Shown here one piece after another: positions 1 through 6,902 of a stretch of DNA of 64,000 nucleotides. Source of the stretch: an uncultured Tropicimonas sp. (GTDB taxonomy: Bacteria; Pseudomonadota; Alphaproteobacteria; Rhodobacterales; Rhodobacteraceae); NCBI GenBank assembly GCA_947497945.1, contig CANMIP010000033.1:1-64000 (forward strand). The letters are read 5' to 3'. A model generated the notes under the pieces. It ran no database searches. It was not told the origin of the DNA and worked only from the letters and a program-made list of their open reading frames with translations. Both the position numbers and the translations under genes were made by a program. Numbering within the stretch: the first letter of the stretch is position 1; each line of letters opens with the position of its first letter.

Positions 1-471
1 GAAGGCGACACGCTGACCGTGACACAGCACGGCGACGATGCACTGTATCGGATATTCGGCAGCGAAAGTGAGGCGGTGAACGAAGGGCTGTTCATGCAAG
101 GATACATGACCCTCAAGGGCGAGGAAGCCCTGCCTGGCGCCAAGGATATGAGAGGCTTTATCCCGGCCATCATTCGCGACATCGCCCCCCGCGACGGTGT
201 CGAGCGCATGCTGGCAACGCAGATGGCGGCAACCCATGTTGCCCTGGTCCGGCAGGGCGGGCGCATGGCGAATGCCGAACAGCTACCGCAATTCGAGGCG
301 CACGAGAGAGCTTACAACAAGCTGGCCCGCACCTTCACGGCACAGATGGAAGCGCTGCGCAAACACCGCAACGGCGGCAAGCAGACAGTGGTAGTCCAGC
401 GGGTCGATGTTTCAGATGGCGGGCAAGCGATTGTCGGCAATGTTGGCGGCAGTGGGAAGGGGCAACGATGA
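1..471 (+). CDS. hypothetical phage-like protein, 5' end cut by window
   Basis: The reading frame is open from the first base of the window to a stop at 469-471, so the gene probably starts upstream; the first in-frame start inside the window is a GTG at 19 (150 aa from there). I do not recognise a named family. The product is soluble, mostly helical in appearance in its middle (about residues 60-115), with a glycine-rich tail. Its stop overlaps the start of the next gene (468), so the two are translationally coupled. The partner is a cysteine/HGG-motif protein of a type seen in prophages and integrated elements, so a role in a mobile element is inferred, not shown. Confidence 0.55.
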   Translation, partial: EGDTLTVTQHGDDALYRIFGSESEAVNEGLFMQGYMTLKGEEALPGAKDMRGFIPAIIRDIAPRDGVERMLATQMAATHVALVRQGGRMANAEQLPQFEAHERAYNKLARTFTAQMEALRKHRNGGKQTVVVQRVDVSDGGQAIVGNVGGSGKGQR

Positions 472-746
472 AAGGTGACGCTGACCCCTTGGCCGCTGCG
501 AACTCCACGCCTCGCTGCAAGGCACGGTCCAAGCGTACAGGAAAGCCATGCACCCAGCCTGCAATGCGCGGCAAGCGCGTCTGCCACATGCACGGAGGCA
601 AAGGCGGCTCACCGGCTGGTCCAGCGCATCCCAACTGGAAGCATGGAATGCGGTCCCGCGGATGGGTCGAAACCCGGAAGGCTGTCAATGAATTGGCCCG
701 CGAGGCCCGTGAAATAGAGGCGCTGATAGATGCCGACTGGGATTAA
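468..746 (+). CDS. small HGG-motif, cysteine-containing phage-associated protein
   Basis: A 92-aa basic protein. It begins after a four-base overlap with the preceding gene. A C-x7-C-x9-C-x2-H arrangement (residues about 17-42: CKARSKRTGKPC, then CHMHGGKGG) is followed by a PNWKHG segment. This CxxH-GGK / N-xx-HG pattern recurs in small proteins encoded in prophages and integrated islands of Proteobacteria and may bind zinc or nucleic acid. The specific function is unknown. Spacing and overlap with the upstream gene suggest they act together, perhaps in a phage-derived module whose remainder lies left of the window. Confidence 0.6.
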   Translation: MKGDADPLAAANSTPRCKARSKRTGKPCTQPAMRGKRVCHMHGGKGGSPAGPAHPNWKHGMRSRGWVETRKAVNELAREAREIEALIDADWD

Positions 747-1261
747 CCCCACAGGCTCGATGGCAATTCGCGCCTAGTTTCCTAGGGTCAGGACCCATTG
801 AATTGGTTACGGTTAATGCGTCCTTTCACAGTCCAGAACGCAAAGCCGCTCCAACGAATTCTGACCTGGCCCGGCGATAGCGGACCCGCGCCGGTCGGCC
901 CATGAACTGGTGAGTTGCGGACTCTGCGGCCATTCAACCAAATCACACAAATTCCCGCTTCCTGCGCATTCCTGCCGTTGATCGAGTTACGAAATGTGTC
1001 CGCTATGCGACCTAGTGCTCCACGTCTGACACTTGTCTCCCGCCTCCTTGCTGCGAACGTTTCGGCATCGCTGGCCGGCCGCGCCTCAGTCGTTGACAAG
1101 GTGGGAACTATTTGTCGGGTGCCGAACACTAGCTACAAGTGGCTAACGAATGCTCACTCAACAGGTTCATGCACTGAAGAAACCACGGCGTGGCATAAAT
1201 CGTTTGCTGGACGAGTCTTCTCGTCTACGCTGGTTCTGGCTGAGAATTGGGGAGTGGAACG
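747..1261. other. gene-free stretch in accessory segment
   Basis: About 500 bases with no convincing gene. Open frames on both strands here have poor codon use, no good ribosome-binding sites and arginine/serine-rich products, so I regard them as chance. The end of the stretch contains the GGAG ribosome-binding site for the membrane-protein gene that follows. Confidence 0.5.
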
Positions 1262-1975
1262 TTGGAAAAGGGCATCACCGAAATCATACGAACGTTGGGT
1301 CGGTTCTTCACTCGTGATCTTCTATATATTTCAGCGGGCTTTCTGGTCGTCGTACCTATTAGCTTGTGGTCGCCAGCCACGCTGTCGAAACTTCCAAACG
1401 TCGAAGGTATTCTCGCGTTGCCGGTCGCGGCGGTGCTATATGCGATTGGGTATGCCGTCAAAGAGATATTCGAAAACAGTGGATGGTCTGTCACAGGCGA
1501 CCTTCCTAGACGGACGGATATTGAGACCCGCTCTTGGTCATCAAAGAGGGCGCTTAAACTATGGCGAACTCGACAAGGCGTGAACTGGGATAAACCCTCT
1601 GGCACAGAGATAAACGACATGTTGGGTTTCTTCGAGTTGTTAACGATCAACGAACGGGAGAGGTTTGCACGACGGTCGTTTCTCAATCACTTGTGCTCGG
1701 TTATGGGAGCAGCATTCATAGCTTCGGGAGTTGTATCTCTATTCCTTTTCTTGACCCCCATTGGGACTGGTTGGCAACTACCGTCAGAACTGAGTGCATT
1801 AGTATACTCTGTTGTGACTATCAGCTTGGGAGTCTTTCTGCTTCCGCTCTCATACTACCACGCCTTCGTTCGCCTAGGATACCTCGCACATTTGGAGCCC
1901 GAATTTGAGAAGCGAAAACTAGAGAACAAAAGCCTCCACCGGCTGGCTGCACTATCTAGAAAGTCAGAATCGTAA
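1262..1975 (+). CDS. four-TM membrane protein of unknown function
   Basis: A TTG start at 1262 sits 7 bases after GGAG and is preferred to an upstream TTG at 1247; the product is then 237 aa. Four hydrophobic segments are visible, at about residues 18-36, 49-70, 147-172 and 176-202 (using the shorter form). A roughly 75-residue soluble stretch lies between the second and third, and a charged C-terminal tail follows. No family is recognised. Base composition is clearly more AT-rich than the backbone to the right. It stands alone between gene-free stretches, inside a segment that otherwise holds nucleases and prophage-like genes. A membrane effector of a defence or lysis system would fit this layout, but nothing in the sequence proves it. 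Confidence 0.6.
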   Translation: MEKGITEIIRTLGRFFTRDLLYISAGFLVVVPISLWSPATLSKLPNVEGILALPVAAVLYAIGYAVKEIFENSGWSVTGDLPRRTDIETRSWSSKRALKLWRTRQGVNWDKPSGTEINDMLGFFELLTINERERFARRSFLNHLCSVMGAAFIASGVVSLFLFLTPIGTGWQLPSELSALVYSVVTISLGVFLLPLSYYHAFVRLGYLAHLEPEFEKRKLENKSLHRLAALSRKSES

Positions 1976-2563
1976 ATTTGTTTCTGAGATCAATACTGAA
2001 GTGGTTGGTTCAGCGGCAGGTTGCGTCGGTGGGCGAGTTGAAGCCGACATGACCCATAGCCGTCATCCGACCGAAAGGCTCAGATGTCTCCAATGTCGGC
2101 AGACTGCCCGTTTATGCGACCCGCAGAAATTGGTAGATTGGGCTCTTCGCCGCCATTCGCCGCGCTGACCTGGAACGGCGGCTTCCGGCTTGAGGGGTGC
2201 CGCTTATAACCTTCGAAGCACATGTCGAATGTTCCATGACTTCTGTGGCGGGCGTCTCTTGGTTTGGTATCGGCGTTGCGGAGGGCACGGACGTTGCAAG
2301 CGGAATGAAGGCAAGCCGCCTCTGCTGTTTAGAGCGGCGGTTAAAACTCTGTGACCGCTGCACTGGAAACCGTTCGCCCAGGAACACGCGCGCATCCCCA
2401 ATTCAGACATTCCAGGCCGCACGCCTTCGAGGTGAAGGAAAGCGCCGCCGCTAAGCTGGCAGAGAGGACGCTGATTTGCATCATTGCCAGCCCTGAACAG
2501 ATCCGGGAACGTGTGAGCGTTTTGGGAGGCGGTTATGCGTCCCTTATTTTGTCGGCTTTCCTT
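1976..2563. other. gene-free stretch, possibly decayed sequence
   Basis: Nearly 600 bases with no supportable gene on either strand. Short open frames (for example about 2112-2387 on the minus strand) give serine/arginine-rich low-complexity products without ribosome-binding sites. The segment around 2020-2180 reads like eroded former coding sequence, but I cannot assign it to a family. No tRNA, hairpin terminator or long repeat was seen. Confidence 0.4.
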
Positions 2564-2953
2564 TCATTGCTCACTGGTGGTGGTTGTCTGCGTTCCAGCA
2601 GCGCGAACGCTGCGAGTGCCGAACCACGTTCCTTGCACTAGGGCTTGAACAAGGCCCAGCATCGCCCCCAAAACCGCTGAGGCAACGGAGTTTTTTGGCG
2701 AGCTTTGCCGAAGATAATCGGCATCTAAAATGCCGGCTGAATCCATCCGCCACACAAAAAACTCGTATCGCACCTCCTCGACCATGCCCCCCGTAACAAA
2801 GCCGACAATTAGGCCGACAAACCCACATATCAGGGCAATCAGCGGCACAAATGCAACTCGTTGCCAGCGTCTACCCAAAGAACTCGCCAACCGTCGAGTG
2901 ACTAACCAAACGACTAGCAGCACCACCATCAGTGGGATTGGAGAACCACCCAT
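2564..2953 (-). CDS. small three-TM membrane protein, unknown
   Basis: The ATG at 2953 follows a strong GAGGAGAG ribosome-binding site on the minus strand; a GTG one codon upstream is also possible. The product is 129 aa. Hydrophobic segments lie at about residues 6-22 (PLMVVLLVVWLV), 33-58 (a glycine-rich FVGLIVGFVTGG segment) and 92-112. The tail ends in a run of threonines. No family is recognised. It is monocistronic and divergent from its right-hand neighbour. The strong ribosome-binding site and coherent membrane topology are the reasons for accepting it; a function cannot be proposed. Confidence 0.55.
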   Translation of the reverse strand: MGGSPIPLMVVLLVVWLVTRRLASSLGRRWQRVAFVPLIALICGFVGLIVGFVTGGMVEEVRYEFFVWRMDSAGILDADYLRQSSPKNSVASAVLGAMLGLVQALVQGTWFGTRSVRAAGTQTTTTSEQ

Positions 2954-3091
2954 CACTTCTCTCCTCGCATATCCGACATTTCTACCTTTGCAGCTATATG
3001 TGATCCTTGCTGCTTTTGACTTTGTCCTATGTTAAATGACTGTGGGTTGCGGGTCCGGTATTGCTGATTGTTCCAATGCGGCGGCATTCGA

Positions 3092-3658
3092 TCACGTCCC
3101 TGCCTGTCGTCGTCGCAAGGGTATGATTTCGGCCACCTTCGGGATCTCGGGCTTGCCCTGGGGGCGCACTGGCGTGGGCTTGATCGGATCGGGCAGGGGT
3201 GGAGGGCCAGCAGCGACCCGCTGGGCATTCTCACGGGACAACCCGCCGTCATGTTCTGCGATAGCCGCCCGTTCTTCGCGGGCCTCAGCCTTGATCCTCA
3301 ACCACGTCAGCGGTACCGTCATGGCCGCGGACTCCTCGGGCGGCGTCATCGTATCGCTGGGCAGGGTCGAAGGTGTCGCCAGAACGCCCATTCCAAAGTA
3401 GACATCGACCAGTTTTCGTCGGTCTATCGCCTCCGGCTTCCAGCGCCTTTGCAGCGGTTGCAGTCTCAATAGCGAGCTAGCGCCAGCGTAAGCTTCATGG
3501 CGGAAAGCCTGCCGGGCCGAGCACCGAACAAAAGCGGCGGCATGTCTTGGTGGCCCATCAATGCAGGTGGAAGCTGGTGATCGGTTGCCAGCTTGGTTGA
3601 ATCCAGTCTCCACCAAGATTAGTCTCCCAGAAACCAAACACTTGGACGCTCCCTTCAA
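3092..3658 (-). pseudogene. possible remnant of a longer coding region
   Basis: A minus-strand open frame of up to 188 codons. Only its second half looks protein-like: about residues 70-188 contain a helical, charged stretch (WLRIKAEAREERAAIAEHDG) followed by a proline-rich tail (PPLPDPIKPTPVRPQGKPEI). The first 65 residues are low-quality and the frame has no good ribosome-binding site, so this may be the 3' end of a gene whose 5' part is lost. An alternative is that it is simply a chance open frame in GC-rich DNA. No family is recognised. The flanks 2954-3091 and 3659-3698 hold nothing else. Confidence 0.3.
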
Positions 3659-3698
3659 GGACTAGTGGCGGGCAGTTCCACACATGCGGAGGGTGCAA

Positions 3699-4172
3699 AT
3701 GAAAAAACGTACGAAGCGTCGGGTTAAGAAATCTGGAATCATCTACTTCGCTATCAACTCCCGGCTCGACAGCATGGTCAAGATTGGGATGACAATTGAC
3801 AGCGCTGAAGCTCGACTGACGACTGCGAACAGAAAGCACGAGTTCATGCCCGGTCGCTGGTCAATCAATCAAAAAGTGAAAACGAATGATGTGAAGAGAA
3901 CTGAGGAACTCAGCCATCAGTTGTTTCGTCAATATCATGACCCCGACAGCGTTTCCACAGAGATGTTTTTCATTCCGAATGGGATGACCGTTAAGAAAAT
4001 GGCCGATTTGGTCCGCACGAAGGACAAGGTCATGATGGAACGTCTCGAAAAGACTGAGGCAGCCCTCCAACGAATCGAAGAGGCCAAAAGAGAGCTGGAA
4101 CTAATCCAGCAGGAAACCGATGAGATTATCTCGTTGGAACCAGACGGTCCGGAAGAGGAAGAGGGCGCTTAG
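3699..4172 (+). CDS. T5orf172 / GIY-YIG-like domain protein
   Basis: The start at 3699 is preferred because GGAGGG lies 7 bases upstream; an ATG at 3684 is in frame. Product 157 aa. Residues about 15-105 match the T5orf172 (MUG113-type) branch of the GIY-YIG fold: a basic N-terminus, GIIYFAIN, then VKIGMT, an AEARLTTANR stretch with the expected arginine, a histidine-containing helix (EELSHQLFRQY) and a STEMFFIP segment with a glutamate. A coiled-coil-like C-terminus (about 110-150) ends in acidic residues. Proteins of this kind are common in phages and defence-associated loci, where they are predicted nucleases. The active-site residues appear present, but activity is inferred. It is separated by 87 bases from the next gene, another predicted nuclease. 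Confidence 0.7.
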   Translation: MKKRTKRRVKKSGIIYFAINSRLDSMVKIGMTIDSAEARLTTANRKHEFMPGRWSINQKVKTNDVKRTEELSHQLFRQYHDPDSVSTEMFFIPNGMTVKKMADLVRTKDKVMMERLEKTEAALQRIEEAKRELELIQQETDEIISLEPDGPEEEEGA

Positions 4173-4259
4173 CCCCTGTAGCGTCATTGCGTGACATGGC
4201 ACCAAACTGGGCTGCCGATACTCTGGTTTGGTTGATGAACGAATAAAATCGAAACCAAA

Positions 4260-5189
4260 GTGACAAACGAAGAAGCCAGAAGCTTTCGCACCCGGGTTTC
4301 TCCATTGCTGGACGGGTCTGCGCTAAATGATTGGGAACGGCAATTCCTCACCAACATCAACGCAAAGCTGACACGTTACGGAGGGCGGGCGCGCTTGTCC
4401 GAAAAACAATACGCGGCCTTGCAGAGGATACTTCGGAAGCACGAGGCGAGCGGTCCTATCGCGCCCGTCAAGGAAAGTGCTTCGCCTGCGCCGAGACCGA
4501 CCTACACGCAAAAGAACCATCCCAAGCCTGGCCGAAGTCACCGGCCGGTCAGGGTTCGGTCATCCAACCGTAAAGCAAAGTGGATTGCCTTCCTGGTCAT
4601 AGGTGGGCTCGGGGCTTTGCTTGGAGCGTTGGGCGATGACACATCCAGAAGCACATTCTCCGGTGCTGATAGACGTGAAGCGGTATCTGCACCTTTGAAA
4701 AAGGTTGGCCAAGTCGATGAAATGGGGGTTTCGGTATCGCCCCGCCCCAAGCCGATGCCACCCCGAAAACAAACTCAACCCAAAGCTCCTCCGAAGTCGC
4801 CGCATTCCGTGGCCCCGAGAAGCATTCGTGTCGTGGACGGCGACACGATCCGGCTTGGGGCAACAGACCAAAGCACCCGCCTAGTTGGCTTCAACACGCC
4901 CGAGACTTGGAAGCCGAGGTGTTCACGAGGTGAGGCGCTCGGGAAACAAGCCACTGCCCGCCTTTCTCAATTGGTGCGTAACGCAAAGACGGCAGAGGTC
5001 GAGTTTGTGCAATGCGCGTGCAAACCGGGAACCCACGGAACGAAGAACTGCAACTTCGGTCGCGCCTGCGCTTATCTTCGCATTGACGGGCGAGACGTAG
5101 GAGGAACATTGATAGCCGAAGGACTCGCAGCAAGATTTGTCTGCGGACGCACTTCCTGTCCGCCGCTGCCCCGTCCCTGGTGCCCATAG
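4260..5189 (+). CDS. membrane-anchored staphylococcal-nuclease-like protein
   Basis: GTG start at 4260 with a weak ribosome-binding site; 309 aa. Layout: an N-terminal helical region (about 1-70), a basic proline-rich linker, one TM segment at about 107-123 (WIAFLVIGGLGALLGALG), a second proline/lysine-rich linker, then an SNase-like (thermonuclease) domain from about 190 to the end. The nuclease signature is seen in order: VVDGDTIRL, TRLVGFNTPET (Arg, with Asn where many relatives have Asp), GEALGKQA (Glu) and GRACAYL (Arg). So the catalytic Arg-Glu-Arg set is kept, while one calcium-ligand position reads Asn. Several cysteines surround the domain. The single TM places the nuclease outside the cytoplasm or at the membrane face. 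It may act on incoming DNA; that is inference. Confidence 0.75.
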   Translation: MTNEEARSFRTRVSPLLDGSALNDWERQFLTNINAKLTRYGGRARLSEKQYAALQRILRKHEASGPIAPVKESASPAPRPTYTQKNHPKPGRSHRPVRVRSSNRKAKWIAFLVIGGLGALLGALGDDTSRSTFSGADRREAVSAPLKKVGQVDEMGVSVSPRPKPMPPRKQTQPKAPPKSPHSVAPRSIRVVDGDTIRLGATDQSTRLVGFNTPETWKPRCSRGEALGKQATARLSQLVRNAKTAEVEFVQCACKPGTHGTKNCNFGRACAYLRIDGRDVGGTLIAEGLAARFVCGRTSCPPLPRPWCP

Positions 5190-5259
5190 CCGCTGTTGTT
5201 CTTATAGCAATCACCGGCAACAGGAGTGCCCGGCCCGCCGACGTATGAACCGGCCTGCC

Positions 5260-6174
5260 CTACGTTTCACCCCGAAGAAGGAATCCTCTAGAAAAACCAC
5301 CGCTAGTGGCTCTCTTCGCCTGCACCAAGCCGAGCAACTCGGCTTCGGACAAGCCTTCACGTTCAGCAAGTGCGAGGACCACCTCAAGGATGTCGGCCAG
5401 CTCCTCCAGACGCGCTTGAGCATCCTTGGCGCCAAGAAACTCGGCGTGTTCCTCGGCAAGCTTTTCCCTCAGTGCCTCCGTCAGCGCTCTACCAGTCAAT
5501 TCTTTGATGTCCGGCTCCCGCCCTTCCGCCCGGATGATGTCCGGAATACGGTCTCGCACGAGTTTTTCCCGGCGGCGGAAGTCGGTCTGGTCTTTGTTCC
5601 GTTTCGCTCGATTGCAAGTGAAGCACAAGGCTTGGAGGTTTTCGCGGTCATCGACATCCACCAGCCTTCCGTGAACGCGGACCTTTCCATTCCTGTCGGC
5701 CTTGGAGCGCGGGACGATATGGTCAACATCCATTGGTCGGATACTGGCCGGTATCCCGCAAAGCTGGCACTTTCCTCCAGCCTCTTTCAGAACTTCATAC
5801 CGAACTGACGCCCTGCATTCTGGGGTTGCGTCGGTCTCTTTCCGTTCTTCCCATTGCTGAAGCTTCTCATCGCAGACGCGCAGAGCTTCCGAACGGACGG
5901 TCTCGTCGCTTGGATAGTCAGAGAGGCGGAACACAGAACCCAGTTTCGAGTATTCAATTATGCCGTGCCTGACGAGCGTTGCTTTCGGCCAGCGCATCAT
6001 GATGCGCTCATAGTATTCCTGAACGGATCGGTCACGCGATGCGAACACGTTTGCCAGTTCGGCTTTGGTTCGTTCGCCGCCGTGTAAAAGGAGTTCGCGG
6101 ATAACGACCGGCTGATAATCTCCGGTCATGGACATGCGGTTCTTCAGGAAGTCTAGAAGGTCGGATTCGCTCAT
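5260..6174 (-). CDS. HNH endonuclease fused to MazG/COG4997-type NTP pyrophosphohydrolase
   Basis: 304 aa, starting at ATG 6174 after AAAGGG. Three parts are visible. Residues about 15-85 form a probable winged-helix-like region (DYQPVVIRELLLHGGERTKA...VRHGIIEY). Residues about 125-205 are an HNH nuclease: CQLCG, MDVDHIVPRSK, and NLQALCFTCNRAKRNKD, giving two CxxC zinc pairs and the catalytic DH. Residues about 210-300 match the all-alpha NTP pyrophosphohydrolase group whose members begin KLVRDRIPDII; metal-binding EKLAEEHAEF and EELADILEVV motifs are present. The two enzymatic domains in one chain are unusual. The N-terminal region resembles that found ahead of other restriction-type nucleases, from memory. 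It lies in an accessory segment 470 bases from a tRNA gene, so a phage-defence role is plausible but unproven. Confidence 0.82.
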   Translation of the reverse strand: MSESDLLDFLKNRMSMTGDYQPVVIRELLLHGGERTKAELANVFASRDRSVQEYYERIMMRWPKATLVRHGIIEYSKLGSVFRLSDYPSDETVRSEALRVCDEKLQQWEERKETDATPECRASVRYEVLKEAGGKCQLCGIPASIRPMDVDHIVPRSKADRNGKVRVHGRLVDVDDRENLQALCFTCNRAKRNKDQTDFRRREKLVRDRIPDIIRAEGREPDIKELTGRALTEALREKLAEEHAEFLGAKDAQARLEELADILEVVLALAEREGLSEAELLGLVQAKRATSGGFSRGFLLRGET

Positions 6175-6248
6175 GACCCTTTACTAGACCGACTCGTCAG
6201 ATCCGCCCACACCGGATATTTCTTACTCCTGTCGGCCTAGGCCAACGC

Positions 6249-6461
6249 TCAGTGAAGTGAGTTGCGTAGATTAGCAGATTGCCAATGAACTGCGCCGGTC
6301 GCCTCTGGCGGGAAACCAGTGTCGTCGGGAACCTCATATAGATTTGCTTCAGGGTGGCCTACCAAGCGTAGAGCCTCCTGGGCGCTCTCAGCACGAACCC
6401 ATCCGCCACCCTCTTCGGGTTCACGGATGTCGGCGACGATGCAAAACACGAAGAATCTCAT
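6249..6461 (-). CDS. small hypothetical protein (70 aa)
   Basis: A 70-codon minus-strand frame with an even, coding-like composition: a hydrophobic beta-like start (MRFFVFCIVADI), an acidic-glycine turn, a helix (SAQEALRLVG) and a PDDTGFPPEATG tail. The pattern fits a small single-domain alpha/beta protein. No family is recognised. It lies 74 bases upstream of the HNH-fusion gene in the same direction, so the two could share a transcript. It might be an accessory or modulating partner of that enzyme; this is only positional. Confidence 0.5.
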   Translation of the reverse strand: MRFFVFCIVADIREPEEGGGWVRAESAQEALRLVGHPEANLYEVPDDTGFPPEATGAVHWQSANLRNSLH

Positions 6462-6570
6462 GTTTTGACTGTGCTTCGGAACTGGTTAATGGACTAACAA
6501 TGCCGGCTCTCTTCCACAGGCTTCGCCTGCGACAAATCGGAGCCGAGTTCCGGTGCGTTCCTGAAGCGGA

Positions 6571-6590
6571 TGGGGGAACTTTTGGGGGAA
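6571..6590. repeat. direct repeat TGGGGGAA beside tRNA-Arg
   Basis: TGGGGGAA occurs at 6571-6578 and again at 6583-6590, 12 bases apart, within 60 bases of the tRNA 3' end. Short G-rich direct repeats next to a tRNA are what one expects of integrase arm-binding sites in genomic islands, but no integrase gene is in the window. The rest of 6462-6646 is AT-rich and gene-free. Confidence 0.35.
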
Positions 6591-6646
6591 TGCTCCACAG
6601 GATATCTATAAATATATTTTAAATTCAATGTTTTACAAAAGTATGT

Positions 6647-6723
6647 TGGCGGCCCCGAGAGGACTCGAACCCCTAGCCTGTCCCTTAGGAGGGGACCGCT
6701 CTATCCCGTTGAGCTACGGGGCC
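6647..6723 (-). tRNA. tRNA-Arg (anticodon CCU)
   Basis: On the minus strand the sequence folds as a standard cloverleaf: acceptor GGCCCCG pairs with CGGGGCC, D-arm GCTC...GAGC, anticodon stem GTCCC/GGGAC with loop CTCCTAA (anticodon CCU, decoding AGG), variable loop AGGCT, T-stem AGGGG/CCTCT with loop TTCGAGT, discriminator G and an encoded CCA at 6649-6647. The 3' end faces the accessory segment to the left, the usual orientation for an island integrated into a tRNA gene. Confidence 0.95.
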
Positions 6724-6902
6724 GCTGCCTGCATTTGCCCGGGATTGGACCCCGAGTTCAAGCCTGAACTTGCGCGGGCGCTCCGGCTGTCCGGCCGAGC
6801 CTGAGGTCGCTTTCCGAATATCAAGGGTCGTCGCAGAATAGCGGCCAGGGGCGGGCTTGGGCTTTACTTGTCTCAAAACGTCCAGCAGCAGGGAATCTGG
6901 CC

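Noticed and set aside
788-1583. Overlapping open frames on both strands (788-1129 minus, 915-1583 plus)
   Set aside because: No ribosome-binding sites, no coherent secondary-structure pattern, and the plus-strand frame overlaps the better-supported membrane protein.
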